DNA from: Sandaracinaceae bacterium
GTDB taxonomy: Bacteria > Myxococcota_A > Polyangia > Polyangiales > Sandaracinaceae
Direction of reading: 5' to 3'
NCBI GenBank assembly: GCA_020633195.1
Contig: JACKEC010000033.1
Span: 28,713 to 92,712, forward strand
DNA length: 64,000 bases
Below, piece by piece: positions 40,717 to 49,141 of the stretch. The position numbers and the translations under genes were made by a program. Positions within the stretch are counted from its first letter, which is position 1, and every line of letters starts with the position of its first letter. The notes beneath the pieces were generated by a model. That model made no database searches, was not told the DNA's origin, and saw nothing but the letters and a program-made list of their open reading frames with translations.

Positions 40717-41121
40717 GGCTCCCTACTCGTCCTCGTCCTCGTCGTCCTCCGCGAGGCGCGCGTCGTCGGCCAGCTCGAGCCGGGGGAGCTCGCGGTCCTC
40801 GAGGAGCTCCTCGAACGTGTGGGAGCCGTCCGGGATCATGTACTCGTAGGGAGCGCCTTCGCTGGTCGAGAGCACGAGCGGGCCGGCGCCCTCTGGCAAC
40901 GTCAGGCGACGCACGAGCGGGGGCTCCGGCTCGCTGGTCTCGACCTCCGGCTCCGCGCCCTCGCAGCTCCGGCTCGTCGAGCCGGGCTCCGACGTGCGCC
41001 CGCCGAGCTCGAGCCACCGGTGCTCCACGACGGAGTTCGGCCGCAGCTCGAGCGACGCTTCGAACGCGTCCTGCGCCGTGTCCACGTCGTCGAGGGCCGG
41101 CGCGACGAGGCCGCGGTTGTA
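40530..41121. repeat. Left copy of the A-B junction duplication
   Basis: 40530-41015 is nearly identical to 42925-43410; 41016-41121 then matches 43970-44074. So this copy has lost ~560 bp of gene B relative to the right copy. A handful of substitutions separate the copies (for example CTCCTCG/CTCTTCG), so they are not an assembly duplicate of one another. Confidence 0.85.
40723..41121 (-). pseudogene. Truncated copy of the TPR lipoprotein gene B
   Basis: Reads in the frame of gene B from the stop at 40723 through RELPRLELADD, SEPEPPLVRRLTLPEGAGP and the join VVEHRWLELGGR to YNRGLV. The join marks an in-frame internal deletion of about 187 codons relative to the intact gene at 43118. The N-terminal ~130 codons, with the signal peptide, are missing because foreign sequence begins at 41122. 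It therefore cannot give a normal exported lipoprotein. Confidence 0.85.
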
Positions 41122-41629
41122 TCTGCGGGCGCAACTGCGGCGTGGACCGAACGGCCGGCTCCTCGCGTGCATCGACGGACGATGCGCGTTCGACTCCTAC
41201 CTGTCCGGAAGGCATGACCCTCTGTGGCACAGGTACCTCATCGACGTGAGTGGACCTTCAAACGATCGAGCCAACTGGCGGCATGTGTGGACTCTACTGT
41301 TACTCCCTGAGCCGGGGGCGTCGGCCGTGGCGACTTGCCCGCTCGGCGCACTGCGGCGAGTGGCTCCCTCGGCACGATCACCATCGGCTCATAGGCTCAC
41401 TCGCGTCGGGCCGCCCCCATTCGCGCAACCCACAGCGACCCCGCGTATCGCTGGGCGCACACGGCGCGCCGTGCAGGGTGCGACCGGAGCGTGCGTCTGC
41501 GCCCAACAACCCGCCAACCGCCACGGCGAGAGGGTGGTGGCCCGCAACGCGGCTGGGACTGTGTTCGGAGCCGCGGAAAGCGAAATCCGCTGGACTGCGC
41601 CGTCCACCCCTCGTTAACTAGATCACGTC
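41122..41629. other. Non-coding or degenerate 5' half of the 1.8-kb insert
   Basis: 508 bp between the left duplication and the nucleosidase gene. Frames are open on the plus strand, but the translations look random and none has a ribosome site, so I call no gene. It may hold a promoter (a GTTAACTAG stretch at 41613-41621 is the most AT-rich spot) or decayed coding sequence. Confidence 0.45.
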
Positions 41630-42916
41630 ATGAGGCTCGCGGCCCGATTGGCAGCCGTTTTGGCCCTGTTTCGCCAGATCTTGCCGAAGGCGCGCTACTG
41701 TGCCGAGCATACCGATGCGCGAACGACATACCTCGCGGATCCCAGCCTGTGGCTGACCGAGTCCGAAGCAGACCAGTTTGAGCACGCTCTCACCGAGCTA
41801 TTCGTGCACGCAATCGGAGAAACCCCGGGTGACGTCCTCGGCTGGGAACCGTATCAGCGATTTGTGGAGTCCCGTCAGCCCTCACGTGGCTCGGAGTGGG
41901 TGTACTACACGGAGCTTTGGATTCGCGCGACAGAGTCTGCGCTCACGTATGTTTCGGCGGCGGCCGGCAGCGTGCGGGCGATTCGAGAACAAAGGGGAAC
42001 AATGGCGAAGACGGACGTCCTCCTAGCTTGTGTGACTGATGTGGAGATTGACGCCATCTTTGACGAAGCGTCGAAGCTAACGGGTGAGAACCTCCGAGAA
42101 CGCCCGGAACTACACTACGCGGACCGCAGCTACCACGATCTTGGCACGATCGGAGGTGCTCGCCTGGCCCTCGTTCAAACCGAGATGGGCACCGCGACTG
42201 TGGGGGGGTCCAGTACGACAATTCCTGCTGCAATTAGGGATCTAAGTCCGAGGTCCGTCATCATGGTCGGAATCGCCTTTGGCGTCGATCCGGACAAGCA
42301 AGACATCGGGCAAGTGCTCATCGCCAAGCAGATTCAGCAGTACGAAATGGCTCGAATTGGGACTAATGACGGCGGGAAGCAAACGTTCGTCACGCGCGGC
42401 GACAGGGCAAGCTCATCCCCTCGCATCATGAGCCGGCTCCGCGCTGCCAAGGTCAAAATGCGAAGCGTCGACGTCAAGTTTGGTCTTATTCTTTCCGGTG
42501 AGAAGCTCGTCGACAACAAAGACTACCGTGTCCAACTCCAGGATTGGGAGCCAGAGGCGTTGGGGGGTGAGATGGAGGGGGGAGGGCTCTATGTCGCGGC
42601 GGTTGAAAGCGGAGTCGACTGGGCGCTCATCAAGGCTGTCTGTGACTATGCTGACGGGAAGAAGCGGGAGAACAAGGCTGAGAGGCAGGCCATCGCAGCT
42701 GGCAAAGCCGCGGTCTTTGCGCTTGGGGCCATCAGCCGGGGTGGCTTTTCAAGCGAGCATGCTTTCGGCGGCGGGGGCGGAGGCGTTTCGATTCGTGCTG
42801 GTGACGGAGGCCGGGATGGCTCCAAAGGCGGGGATGTTGAAATCCGAGGTGGCGACGGCGGGGCTGATGGAGCAGATGGGGGAGACGTTGTCATCAAAGG
42901 TGGAGACGCAACTTGA
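41630..42916 (+). CDS. Nucleoside phosphorylase/nucleosidase-superfamily protein with Gly-rich repeat tail
   Basis: 428 residues if started at ATG 41630. A strong internal start (ATG 42002, preceded by AAAGGGGAAC) would give 304 residues. The extra N-terminal 124 residues are helical and unrecognised. The main domain is a PNP/UDP-phosphorylase fold: MAKTDVLLACVTDVEIDAI, VGIAFGVDPDKQDIG, then the base-binding GEMEGGGLYVAAVES and ALIKAVCDYADGKK. The last ~50 residues are imperfect 16-17-residue Gly/Asp repeats (GGDVEIRGGDGG, GGDVVIKGGDAT). Such domains serve as NTP- or nucleoside-degrading effectors in anti-phage and STAND-type proteins; whether this one does is inference. Codon use is far less GC-biased than in neighbours. 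The stop is 8 bp before the right duplication begins. Confidence 0.8.
   Translation: MRLAARLAAVLALFRQILPKARYCAEHTDARTTYLADPSLWLTESEADQFEHALTELFVHAIGETPGDVLGWEPYQRFVESRQPSRGSEWVYYTELWIRATESALTYVSAAAGSVRAIREQRGTMAKTDVLLACVTDVEIDAIFDEASKLTGENLRERPELHYADRSYHDLGTIGGARLALVQTEMGTATVGGSSTTIPAAIRDLSPRSVIMVGIAFGVDPDKQDIGQVLIAKQIQQYEMARIGTNDGGKQTFVTRGDRASSSPRIMSRLRAAKVKMRSVDVKFGLILSGEKLVDNKDYRVQLQDWEPEALGGEMEGGGLYVAAVESGVDWALIKAVCDYADGKKRENKAERQAIAAGKAAVFALGAISRGGFSSEHAFGGGGGGVSIRAGDGGRDGSKGGDVEIRGGDGGADGADGGDVVIKGGDAT
41986..42004 (+). promoter_or_regulatory. Strong internal ribosome-binding site and ATG
   Basis: GAACAAAGGGGAACAATG provides a purine-rich AGGGG 5-6 bp before an in-frame ATG at 42002. 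Translation from here would give exactly the nucleosidase fold without the N-terminal helical domain. The upstream ATG at 41630 has no comparable site. Confidence 0.55.
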
Positions 42917-42924
42917 GCACTGGC

Positions 42925-43111
42925 GCCCTTCGCGCACCTCCTCGGGGGAGGCGCGGAGGGAGGGCTCTACGTCGGGATGGTGGCGATCGTGTGCGAGGCC
43001 GCGGGGCTCGTCCTGACCCTCATGGGCGCGGCGATGCAGGAGCGGACGATCCGGCATCGAAGACCAGGGGAGGTCCGCGTGTCGGGCCTCGGGCTCGACG
43101 TGGCGTTCTGA
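42925..43111 (+). pseudogene. Truncated copy of gene A (3' part only)
   Basis: 187 bp nearly identical to 40530-40716, coding for the last ~62 residues of the membrane protein (APFAHLLGGGAEGGL to GLDVAF). The N-terminal 88 codons are missing; sequence to the left belongs to the nucleosidase insert. It has no start or ribosome site. Confidence 0.85.
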
Positions 43112-43410
43112 GGCTCCCTACTCGTCCTCGTCCTCGTCGTCCTCCGCGAGGCGCGCGTCGTCGGCCAGCTCGAGCCGGGGGAGCTCGCGGTCCTCGAGGA
43201 GCTCTTCGAACGTGTGGGAGCCGTCCGGGATCATGTACTCGTAGGGAGCGCCTTCGCTGGTCGAGAGCACGAGCGGGCCGGCGCCCTCGGGCAAGGTCAG
43301 GCGACGCACGAGCGGGGGCTCCGGCTCGCTGGTCTCGACCTCCGGCTCCGCGCCCTCGCAGCTCCGGCTCGTCGAGCCGGGCTCCGACGTGCGCCCGCCG
43401 AGCTCGAGCC
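42925..43410. repeat. Right copy of the A-B junction duplication (first block)
   Basis: Direct repeat of 40530-41015. The homology resumes at 43970-44074 with 41016-41121. Together with the left copy it encloses 41122-42924. Confidence 0.85.
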
Positions 43411-44509
43411 GCACGCAGCGCGGCGAGTCGCCGAGCCGGCAGGCCCACGTGGTCTGCGTCAGGTGCTCGCCCTCGGAGCTGAAGGTGTCGCAGTAGGTGC
43501 CGTCCTCGTCCTCTTCGAACGAGCTCGCCGACTCGGTGGACATCGTCTCGAGGTCCACGCGGAGCCAGCCGTGCTCGAGCCGGGCGGTCACGCTCGTGAG
43601 CCGGCTGCCGCCGTCGTGGCCGTGGTCGGTCCCATCCCAACCCCCGACCTCCATCCCGAGGACGCGGTAGCCCGCGGCGACGGGGAAGGCGACGACGAGC
43701 GCCTCCGACGAGTACGGGTACGAGTCGTTCTCCGTCCTGTAGACGAGCGCGGGCCGACCGCCCGCGAGGCGGACCTCGGCCCGCAGGTCCACCCGAGCCG
43801 GGCCGGTGCCGTGGTCGTCGAAGTCGTCGTAGCCGCTGAGCCCGACGGAGAGCGCGCGCTCGAGCTCACCCCGATCGCGGGTGCGCAGCACGCCCTGCTC
43901 GTCGACGCGCACACCCGCGACCCGGATCGAGAGGGGCTCCACGTCGTCCCGCGCCTCGAGCTCCTGCAGCCGGTGCTCCACGACGGAGTTCGGCCGCAGC
44001 TCCAGCGACGTCTCGAACGCCTCCTGCGCCGTGTCCACGTCGTCGAGGGCCGCCGCGACGAGGCCGCGGTTGTAGAGGCACATCGCGAGCTGCTCGCGCT
44101 CCTCCTCGGCGACCGCCTCGGGCGGTCCGAAGCGCCGCAGGGCGAATTCGATCCGGCGCTCGGCGACCTCGAGGTGCTCGGCGCGGTAGGCCACGAACCC
44201 CGCCTCGCACGCGAGCCGAGGCGCGTTCGGCGACAGGCGCAGGGCCTCGTCGAAGCGAGCGAGCGCGACGTCGAGGCGCTGGTCGTGCGCGGCGATGCGC
44301 CCCTCGCGGATCAGCGTCCGGATCCGCGCGCGCTGCTCGGCGGACGGGGCCTGCGGCGGCTCGTGCGCCGGGGGCTCGGGGGCGGGCGGAGGCGTCGGGG
44401 CCTCGACCGGGGCGGGCGTCGGCGCGGGCGTCGGGCGCGGCGGCGGTGGGTCGTCGCACGCCGTCAGCGAGACGAGCGCCAACGCGCCGAGGGTCGTGAA
44501 GCGCAGCAT
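43118..44509 (-). CDS. TPR-containing lipoprotein (gene B, intact copy)
   Basis: 463 residues from the ATG at 44507-44509, chosen because it gives a compact lipoprotein signal (LVSLTAC, Cys18); longer starts only add a Thr/Ile-rich shadow. A Pro/Ala-rich linker (~residues 20-60) precedes three or four TPR-like helices (IAAHDQRLDVALARFDEALR, DDVDTAQEAFETSLELRP). The C-terminal half is beta-rich, with a Cys pair and an acidic end DEDEDE. Function unknown. It converges with gene A and its truncated partner. Confidence 0.72.
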   Translation of the reverse strand: MLRFTTLGALALVSLTACDDPPPPRPTPAPTPAPVEAPTPPPAPEPPAHEPPQAPSAEQRARIRTLIREGRIAAHDQRLDVALARFDEALRLSPNAPRLACEAGFVAYRAEHLEVAERRIEFALRRFGPPEAVAEEEREQLAMCLYNRGLVAAALDDVDTAQEAFETSLELRPNSVVEHRLQELEARDDVEPLSIRVAGVRVDEQGVLRTRDRGELERALSVGLSGYDDFDDHGTGPARVDLRAEVRLAGGRPALVYRTENDSYPYSSEALVVAFPVAAGYRVLGMEVGGWDGTDHGHDGGSRLTSVTARLEHGWLRVDLETMSTESASSFEEDEDGTYCDTFSSEGEHLTQTTWACRLGDSPRCVRLELGGRTSEPGSTSRSCEGAEPEVETSEPEPPLVRRLTLPEGAGPLVLSTSEGAPYEYMIPDGSHTFEELLEDRELPRLELADDARLAEDDEDEDE

Positions 44510-44564
44510 CCCTCGATCACGACCGAGGCGGAGCGGCGACGCAAGCCTCATGTCGCGCGGGCGA

Positions 44565-45122
44565 TCACTCCTCTTCGTCGTGATCGTGGTCGTGATCGTG
44601 ATCGTCGTGATCGTGATCGTCGTGGTGGTGGTGCCCACCCGGACCGTGGACGTGGCCGTGCGCCATCTCCTCCTCGGTCGCGTCGCGGACCGAGTGGACC
44701 TTCACGTCGAAGCAGAGCGTCACGCCCGCGAGCGGGTGCTCGGCGCTGATGTGCACCTCGCGGCCCATCACCTTGGTGATCCAGATCGGGAACGGGCGGC
44801 CGTCCGGCCCCTGCATCAGGAACTGCGCGCCGCGCTCGAGCTGCGCGTCCGGCGGGAAGTGCGAACGCAGCACGCGCTGCGGCTTCGTCTTCCGCTTCTC
44901 GCCGTAGCCCTGCGCGGGCGGCACCTCGACGCGCAGGCTGTCGCCCGCGGTCTTGCCGGCGAGCGCCGCCTCGAGGCCGGGCACGATGTTGTGCCCGCCG
45001 TGCAGGTAGTGGAGCGGCTCCTCGCCGGACCGATCGAGCTCTTGCCCGGACGGATCGGTGAGGACGTACTCGATGCTGACGACCTTGCCATCCTCGATGG
45101 CGACGGAGCTCTCTTCAGTCAC
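44565..45122 (-). CDS. slyD: SlyD-type FKBP peptidyl-prolyl isomerase
   Basis: 185 residues from the GTG at 45120-45122; another GTG 18 bp upstream is possible. It has the SlyD layout: FKBP strands with YVLTDPSGQELDRS and LHYLHGGHNIVPGLE, an inserted IF (chaperone) domain with FLMQGPDGRPFPIWI and HPLAGVTLCFDVKV, and a C-terminal metal-binding tail rich in His and Asp (HHHHDDHDHDDHDHD). SlyD acts in the cytosol as a folding factor and nickel-binding chaperone for hydrogenase maturation. It is divergent from the kinase gene. Confidence 0.92.
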   Translation of the reverse strand: MTEESSVAIEDGKVVSIEYVLTDPSGQELDRSGEEPLHYLHGGHNIVPGLEAALAGKTAGDSLRVEVPPAQGYGEKRKTKPQRVLRSHFPPDAQLERGAQFLMQGPDGRPFPIWITKVMGREVHISAEHPLAGVTLCFDVKVHSVRDATEEEMAHGHVHGPGGHHHHDDHDHDDHDHDHDHDEEE

Positions 45123-45193
45123 GGCCGCGGAGCCTAGCACCTCCCGCGCGCGCGGCTTGCGCCCACGACCACAAAAGTCGACCCTTCGATGGC

Positions 45194-46210
45194 ATGCATG
45201 GCGACCAGCCCGGCACGGTCCTCGCGAACAAGTACGAGCTGATCGAGAAGGCCGGCAGCGGCGGGATGGCCGTCGTCTGGCGAGCCCGCACGCTCGGGGC
45301 CGCGGGGTTCTCCCGGCCCGTCGCCGTGAAGCGGATCATCCGGCACCTCTCGATGGACCCGAGCTTCGTCGCGATGTTCGTCGAGGAGGCGCGCGTCGTC
45401 TCCGAGCTGCAGCACCCCGGGGTCACCCAGATCCACGACTTCGGCCTCGACGAGGTCGGCCACTACTTCCTCGTGATGGAGTGGGTCGAGGGCTGCGATC
45501 TCGCGCGCCTCGCGGAGAGCTTCGCCGTCGACGGGAGCGTCGTCCCCTGGAGCATCGTCGCCGCGATCGGGATCGAGGTGCTCGGCGCGCTCGGCGCGGC
45601 CCACCGCCGCGTCACCCCCGAGGGCGCGCACGCGCCGATCATCCACCGCGACGTGACACCGCAGAACATCTTGCTCAGCACCGACGGCTTCGTGAAGCTC
45701 ACGGACTTCGGGATCGCGCGGGCGATGGACCGCGACACGATGACCCGGCCCAACGCGCTCAAGGGCAAGATCAGCTACGTCGCGCCCGAGCGCCTGAAGA
45801 GCTCGGACTGCAGCGTCGCCTCGGACCTCTTCGGCGTGGGCGTCTGCCTCTGGGAGGCGCTCGCGGGCCGCCCCCTCTACGACGCCCCGACCGACATGCA
45901 GGTCATGTTCATGGTCGCCGACGCGATCATCCCGGACATCCGCGAGCTGCGCCCCGACGTCCCCGACGGGCTGCACGAGATCCTGACCATCGCCCTCTCG
46001 AAGGACCCCCGCGACCGCTACGGCAGCGCGCACCTGATGTCGCGCAAGCTCGCCGAGCTGCTGCGCAAGAGCGACGAGGCGACGGACAGCCGCCGGATCG
46101 CCGAGATCGTGCGCGGCGCGCGGGGGCGGCTCGCGATCGGGGAGGCCTCCTACGGCCCGGGCGGCACCACCGAGGTGCTCGAGGGCATCGAGGAGATGCT
46201 CGAGCCTTGA
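45194..46210 (+). CDS. Pkn-type serine/threonine protein kinase
   Basis: 338 residues, a nearly bare Hanks-type kinase domain: Gly loop AGSGGMAVV, VAIK-equivalent VAVKRI, catalytic loop HRDVTPQN, DFG in LTDFGIA and APE in SYVAPERL. The HRDVTPQN loop (instead of HRDLKPxN) is typical of a large myxobacterial subgroup. There is no transmembrane segment or sensor domain, so it is probably cytosolic and controlled by partners. The next gene overlaps its stop. Confidence 0.92.
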   Translation: MHGDQPGTVLANKYELIEKAGSGGMAVVWRARTLGAAGFSRPVAVKRIIRHLSMDPSFVAMFVEEARVVSELQHPGVTQIHDFGLDEVGHYFLVMEWVEGCDLARLAESFAVDGSVVPWSIVAAIGIEVLGALGAAHRRVTPEGAHAPIIHRDVTPQNILLSTDGFVKLTDFGIARAMDRDTMTRPNALKGKISYVAPERLKSSDCSVASDLFGVGVCLWEALAGRPLYDAPTDMQVMFMVADAIIPDIRELRPDVPDGLHEILTIALSKDPRDRYGSAHLMSRKLAELLRKSDEATDSRRIAEIVRGARGRLAIGEASYGPGGTTEVLEGIEEMLEP

Positions 46211-46590
46211 GGAGCCTCTGGATCGCGTTCGCCATCGCGTGCTCGATGCCGCCGGATCCCATCCCGGAGCCGGTGCCGGAGCCGCTCGAGGCGCCCGCCC
46301 CGCACGAGGTCGCCGAGCACGAGGACCCGCCCCCCGCGCGGCCCACCCTCGACCCGGACACGACCTGCGGTCGCGCCGAGCGCTGCTGCCACGCGTTCGC
46401 GGAGGCGATGCCCCACGTCGTCGTCGAGAGCGCGTGCGCGGAGCCGGGCGAGGTCGCCGAGCTCGAGGACGCCGACGCGCGCTGCGGCCGGATGATCGAG
46501 GGCTGGCGGACCGCGCTCGATCGGCGCGACGGAGTCGATCCGCCCGAGGTCTGCGCGTCACCGCCGCGCGAGCGATCCCCACGTCGATAG
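46207..46590 (+). CDS. Small Pro/Glu-rich lipoprotein
   Basis: 127 residues if started at the TTG overlapping the kinase stop (TTGA). This gives a signal with lipobox FAIAC (Cys11), a run of PEPVPEPLEAP, then a domain with seven cysteines (TTCGRAERCCHAFAEAM and others), likely disulfide-bonded. Unrecognised. Its 3' end overlaps the convergent gene by 33 bp. The rare TTG start lowers certainty. Confidence 0.55.
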   Translation: MRSLWIAFAIACSMPPDPIPEPVPEPLEAPAPHEVAEHEDPPPARPTLDPDTTCGRAERCCHAFAEAMPHVVVESACAEPGEVAELEDADARCGRMIEGWRTALDRRDGVDPPEVCASPPRERSPRR

Positions 46591-47781
46591 CGCCCACTCG
46601 CGGTCCGCGGGCTCGATGAACAGGATCGTCCCGATCGCCGCGTGGGCGCCGATCGCCGCGTGCGCGTCGAGCCGGAACATCGGCTGCCCGTCCTCCTCGA
46701 CCTCGCTGATCGCGGCGATGCCGCGCAGCTCGTCGCGCTCGAGCTCGAGCAGCTCGTCGCCCTCGAGCGGCGGCATGCTCTTCAGCGTCTCGTCCGTGCT
46801 CGGCGCCGGGCCGTCGCCCTGCGCGGTGAACGAGTTGAAGAACACCGACCGCGTCTCGTCCCAGCCGACCCAGGTGCCGCGCTCCTCCCAGCGCTCGGCG
46901 AGCTCGCCGGGCACCGTCAGCGACCAGCCCCCGGACAGCTCCACCCGCACCGGCCGGCGCCGGAACCCGATCCGCGGCGGCGGCAGCGACTGCGCCTTGA
47001 GGTGCGCGCGCGTCGCGCGGAGCGAGCTCTCCTGCAGGTACGTGAGCAACTCGGATTGCTCGGCCCAGGGGAGCTCGAGCGTCGGGTCGAGGCCGTGCGC
47101 GCGCTCGATCCAGGTCGCCACGCGATCCATCAGCGCGCGCTCCTCGGCCGCGAGCGGGGCGCGCCATCGGATCACCTGCCACATCGCCCCGAGCGCCAGG
47201 TCGCGGAAGTAGGCCGCGTCGCGCGCCGCCGACCACCAGGGGAACAGGTCGATCCCCGCGCGCGGGTCGTCTCGCGTCGCCTCGAGCCATGCGAGCGAGC
47301 GCGGCCCGACCTGCGTGGTGACCGCCTCGTCGTGCTCGAAGGCGATCCCCGCAGGCATCGCGAGGGCGAAGCCGCTCGCGCCCTGCTCGGCGAGCTCGAG
47401 CACCTGCGCGGCGGCCGCGCCGAGCCAGTCGAGGAAGACCTCCTCGAGCGCGTCGTCGTCGCGGGTGTCGCGCCAGCCGGTCGAGTCGCCGCCGCCGTCC
47501 CAGCGCACGGGGAGCGACTCCGCGAGCTCGACGACGTGCCGGTGGAAGCCGGGCCCCGCCGTCGCGCTGTTCGCGGACAGCCGCAGCGCGGAGCCTCGCG
47601 CCTCGAAGACGAGCGGCTCGGCGGCCGGGTGGATCCCGACGAGGAGCCCCCCCTCGACGCGCTCGCACGTCGGGGCCGGGTCGTCCGGCCGCGCGCGGAG
47701 GACGTCTTGGATCTTCTGCAGGGCGGCGTCCGGGTCGCCGTCGACCCGCCCCACCAGGTCGAGCCCGATGCGCACGGCCAC
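46558..47781 (-). CDS. Unrecognised cytosolic protein (407 aa)
   Basis: No signal peptide. The sequence has alternating helices and a C-terminal beta part, with FRRRPVRVELSGGWSLTVPG, DETRSVFFNSFTAQG and WALSTWGSLARR. The middle has Trp-rich helices (WSAARDAAYFRDLALGAMWQ). Nothing matches a family I know. Coding potential is good: third-position GC, length and no overlap with another credible gene except 33 bp at its 3' end. Confidence 0.7.
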   Translation of the reverse strand: MAVRIGLDLVGRVDGDPDAALQKIQDVLRARPDDPAPTCERVEGGLLVGIHPAAEPLVFEARGSALRLSANSATAGPGFHRHVVELAESLPVRWDGGGDSTGWRDTRDDDALEEVFLDWLGAAAAQVLELAEQGASGFALAMPAGIAFEHDEAVTTQVGPRSLAWLEATRDDPRAGIDLFPWWSAARDAAYFRDLALGAMWQVIRWRAPLAAEERALMDRVATWIERAHGLDPTLELPWAEQSELLTYLQESSLRATRAHLKAQSLPPPRIGFRRRPVRVELSGGWSLTVPGELAERWEERGTWVGWDETRSVFFNSFTAQGDGPAPSTDETLKSMPPLEGDELLELERDELRGIAAISEVEEDGQPMFRLDAHAAIGAHAAIGTILFIEPADREWALSTWGSLARR

Positions 47782-47832
47782 GGGTTAGCAGAGTGGCTGC
47801 GCGGGTGCTCGCGCCTCGGCTACGATCCCCCG

Positions 47833-48309
47833 ATGCGCCGCCTCCTCGCCGTCGCCGTCGCGAGCCTCGTCGCCGCCAGCGCGGCCGCGCAGACGCGAGC
47901 GCTGATCGCCGGGGGGAGCCGGAGCCACTCGGGCATCGTCGAGCTCGCCGGCGACTTCGATCCGGACCCGCACACCGTGCACGTCCGATCGGGCGGCAAC
48001 CTCGACGTGCGCTCGATGGATCTGGGCCCCGAGTGCCGCGGCTTCGCGACCGACCGGCCCGACGTGATCCTGCGCTACTCGGAGCCCGGCGACTTCCTCT
48101 CGTTCTACGCGCGCGCCACGCGCGGCGACATCACGATGATCGTCCACACCCCGGACGGGCGCTGGCTCTGCGACGACGACGGCGCGGGCGGCACCAACCC
48201 TCGCCTCGGCGTCGAGGCGCCCCCGGCGGGCCAGTACGACCTGTGGGTCGGCAGCTACCGCGCCGACCAGTTCCTCCACGCGGATCTGGAGATCACAGCC
48301 GCGCGCTAG
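47833..48309 (+). CDS. Small secreted beta-rich protein
   Basis: 158 residues with a Sec signal (VAASAAAQT). The mature part, TVHVRSGGNLDVRSMDLG, then YSEPGDFLSFYARA, DITMIVHTPDGRWLCDDDGAG and YDLWVGSY, reads like a bacterial pre-peptidase C-terminal or jelly-roll-like adhesion domain. The start chosen is the ATG giving the signal peptide. Its 3' end overlaps the FHA gene by 17 bp (convergent). Confidence 0.7.
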   Translation: MRRLLAVAVASLVAASAAAQTRALIAGGSRSHSGIVELAGDFDPDPHTVHVRSGGNLDVRSMDLGPECRGFATDRPDVILRYSEPGDFLSFYARATRGDITMIVHTPDGRWLCDDDGAGGTNPRLGVEAPPAGQYDLWVGSYRADQFLHADLEITAAR

Positions 48310-48807
48310 CCGCGAGCGCGTCGAGCAGGCGCTCGGTGCGCCGCACCCGGAACGGGCGGCGGCCGAAGCACAGCACGTCGCCGCACCGGACCGGGGTCAG
48401 GTCCTCGACCCGGGCCTGGTTCACGAACGTGCCGTTGCGCGAGCCCGCGTCCTCGACGAAGAAGCCGTCCCCGTCGAAGCCGCGCAGGCGCGCGTGGAGC
48501 TTCGAGATCGACGTGTGCTGGATCGACACGTCGTTGCTGTCCGCGCGGCCGACGAGGACCACGCCCTCGAAGCGCTTGGTGCGCTTGCGCAGGCCGTAGA
48601 CGACGCTGTCCGCGAGGGGGCTCGGCTGCGCGCCTCGAACGGCGCGGCCCGGGTCGTCACGAAGCGGAACGCGCGGCTCGGCTCGAGCCGTCCATCGCCG
48701 ATCAGCACGAACGGACCGAGCGCCTCCGACACCGCCGGGATGCCGACGCGCATGTGGTCCGTGAGGACCGGGACGTCGATGGGCACGCCAGGGGAGAGCT
48801 CGAGCAT
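48293..48807 (-). pseudogene. FHA-domain protein gene with a frameshift
   Basis: From the ATG at 48805-48807 the frame encodes MLELSPGVPIDVPVLTDH to FVTTRAAPFEA. The continuation (LADSVVYGLRKRTKRFEG, then an FHA domain VLVGRADSNDVSIQHTSISK and DAGSRNGTFVN) is in the -1 frame, the switch lying about 48610-48640 near a five-C run. One extra base would restore a single ~171-residue protein. It is either a pseudogene, a sequencing error or a -1 recoding site. FHA domains bind phosphothreonine; the kinase 2 kb away is a plausible partner. Confidence 0.75.
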
Positions 48808-49141
48808 CGGAAGCGCCGAAGGTAGCAGACGCGGCCCGCCGAGCCAGGCGCGCGGTGCCCCTGGAGCCCCAGCCCGCGACGCCTCTCGGACATCGAACGC
48901 TCTGCAAGCGGAACCGCGCGCCGCAGCTGAGCGGTGACTCCTGCAGCATTCTGTCAAACCAACTTCTCGCCTTCATACAATGAAGATAGTTCGGTCACAC
49001 CCCAACCAAACCACGCCGTCAATTCCAGTTGACACGCGTCACTGTTCGGCGACGTCGATCGTGACAATGGAGCATCTGCCGGAGATTCGCCTTGACCCCC
49101 CCCCCCCCCAAAGGGTCAAGGTCAGAGCAAGGGGGGCCGTC
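48808..49141 (+). promoter_or_regulatory. Leader of the island with 14-C tract in a dyad
   Basis: 334 bp upstream of the LamG-like gene. It contains TTGACA (49029-49034) and a run of 14 C (49096-49109) enclosed by CCTTGAC (49090-49096) and GTCAAGG (49115-49121), so the run sits in the loop of a 7-bp hairpin. An AAGGGGGG ribosome site follows just before the GTG at 49142. An upstream in-frame start through the C run (ATG 48980 or 49067) is possible; then slippage of the run would switch the gene on and off. Confidence 0.55.

Noticed and set aside
40994..41617. Plus-strand frame crossing the left junction of the 1.8-kb insert
   Set aside because: It starts inside the truncated gene B on the wrong strand and continues into the insert without motif, start site or plausible composition.
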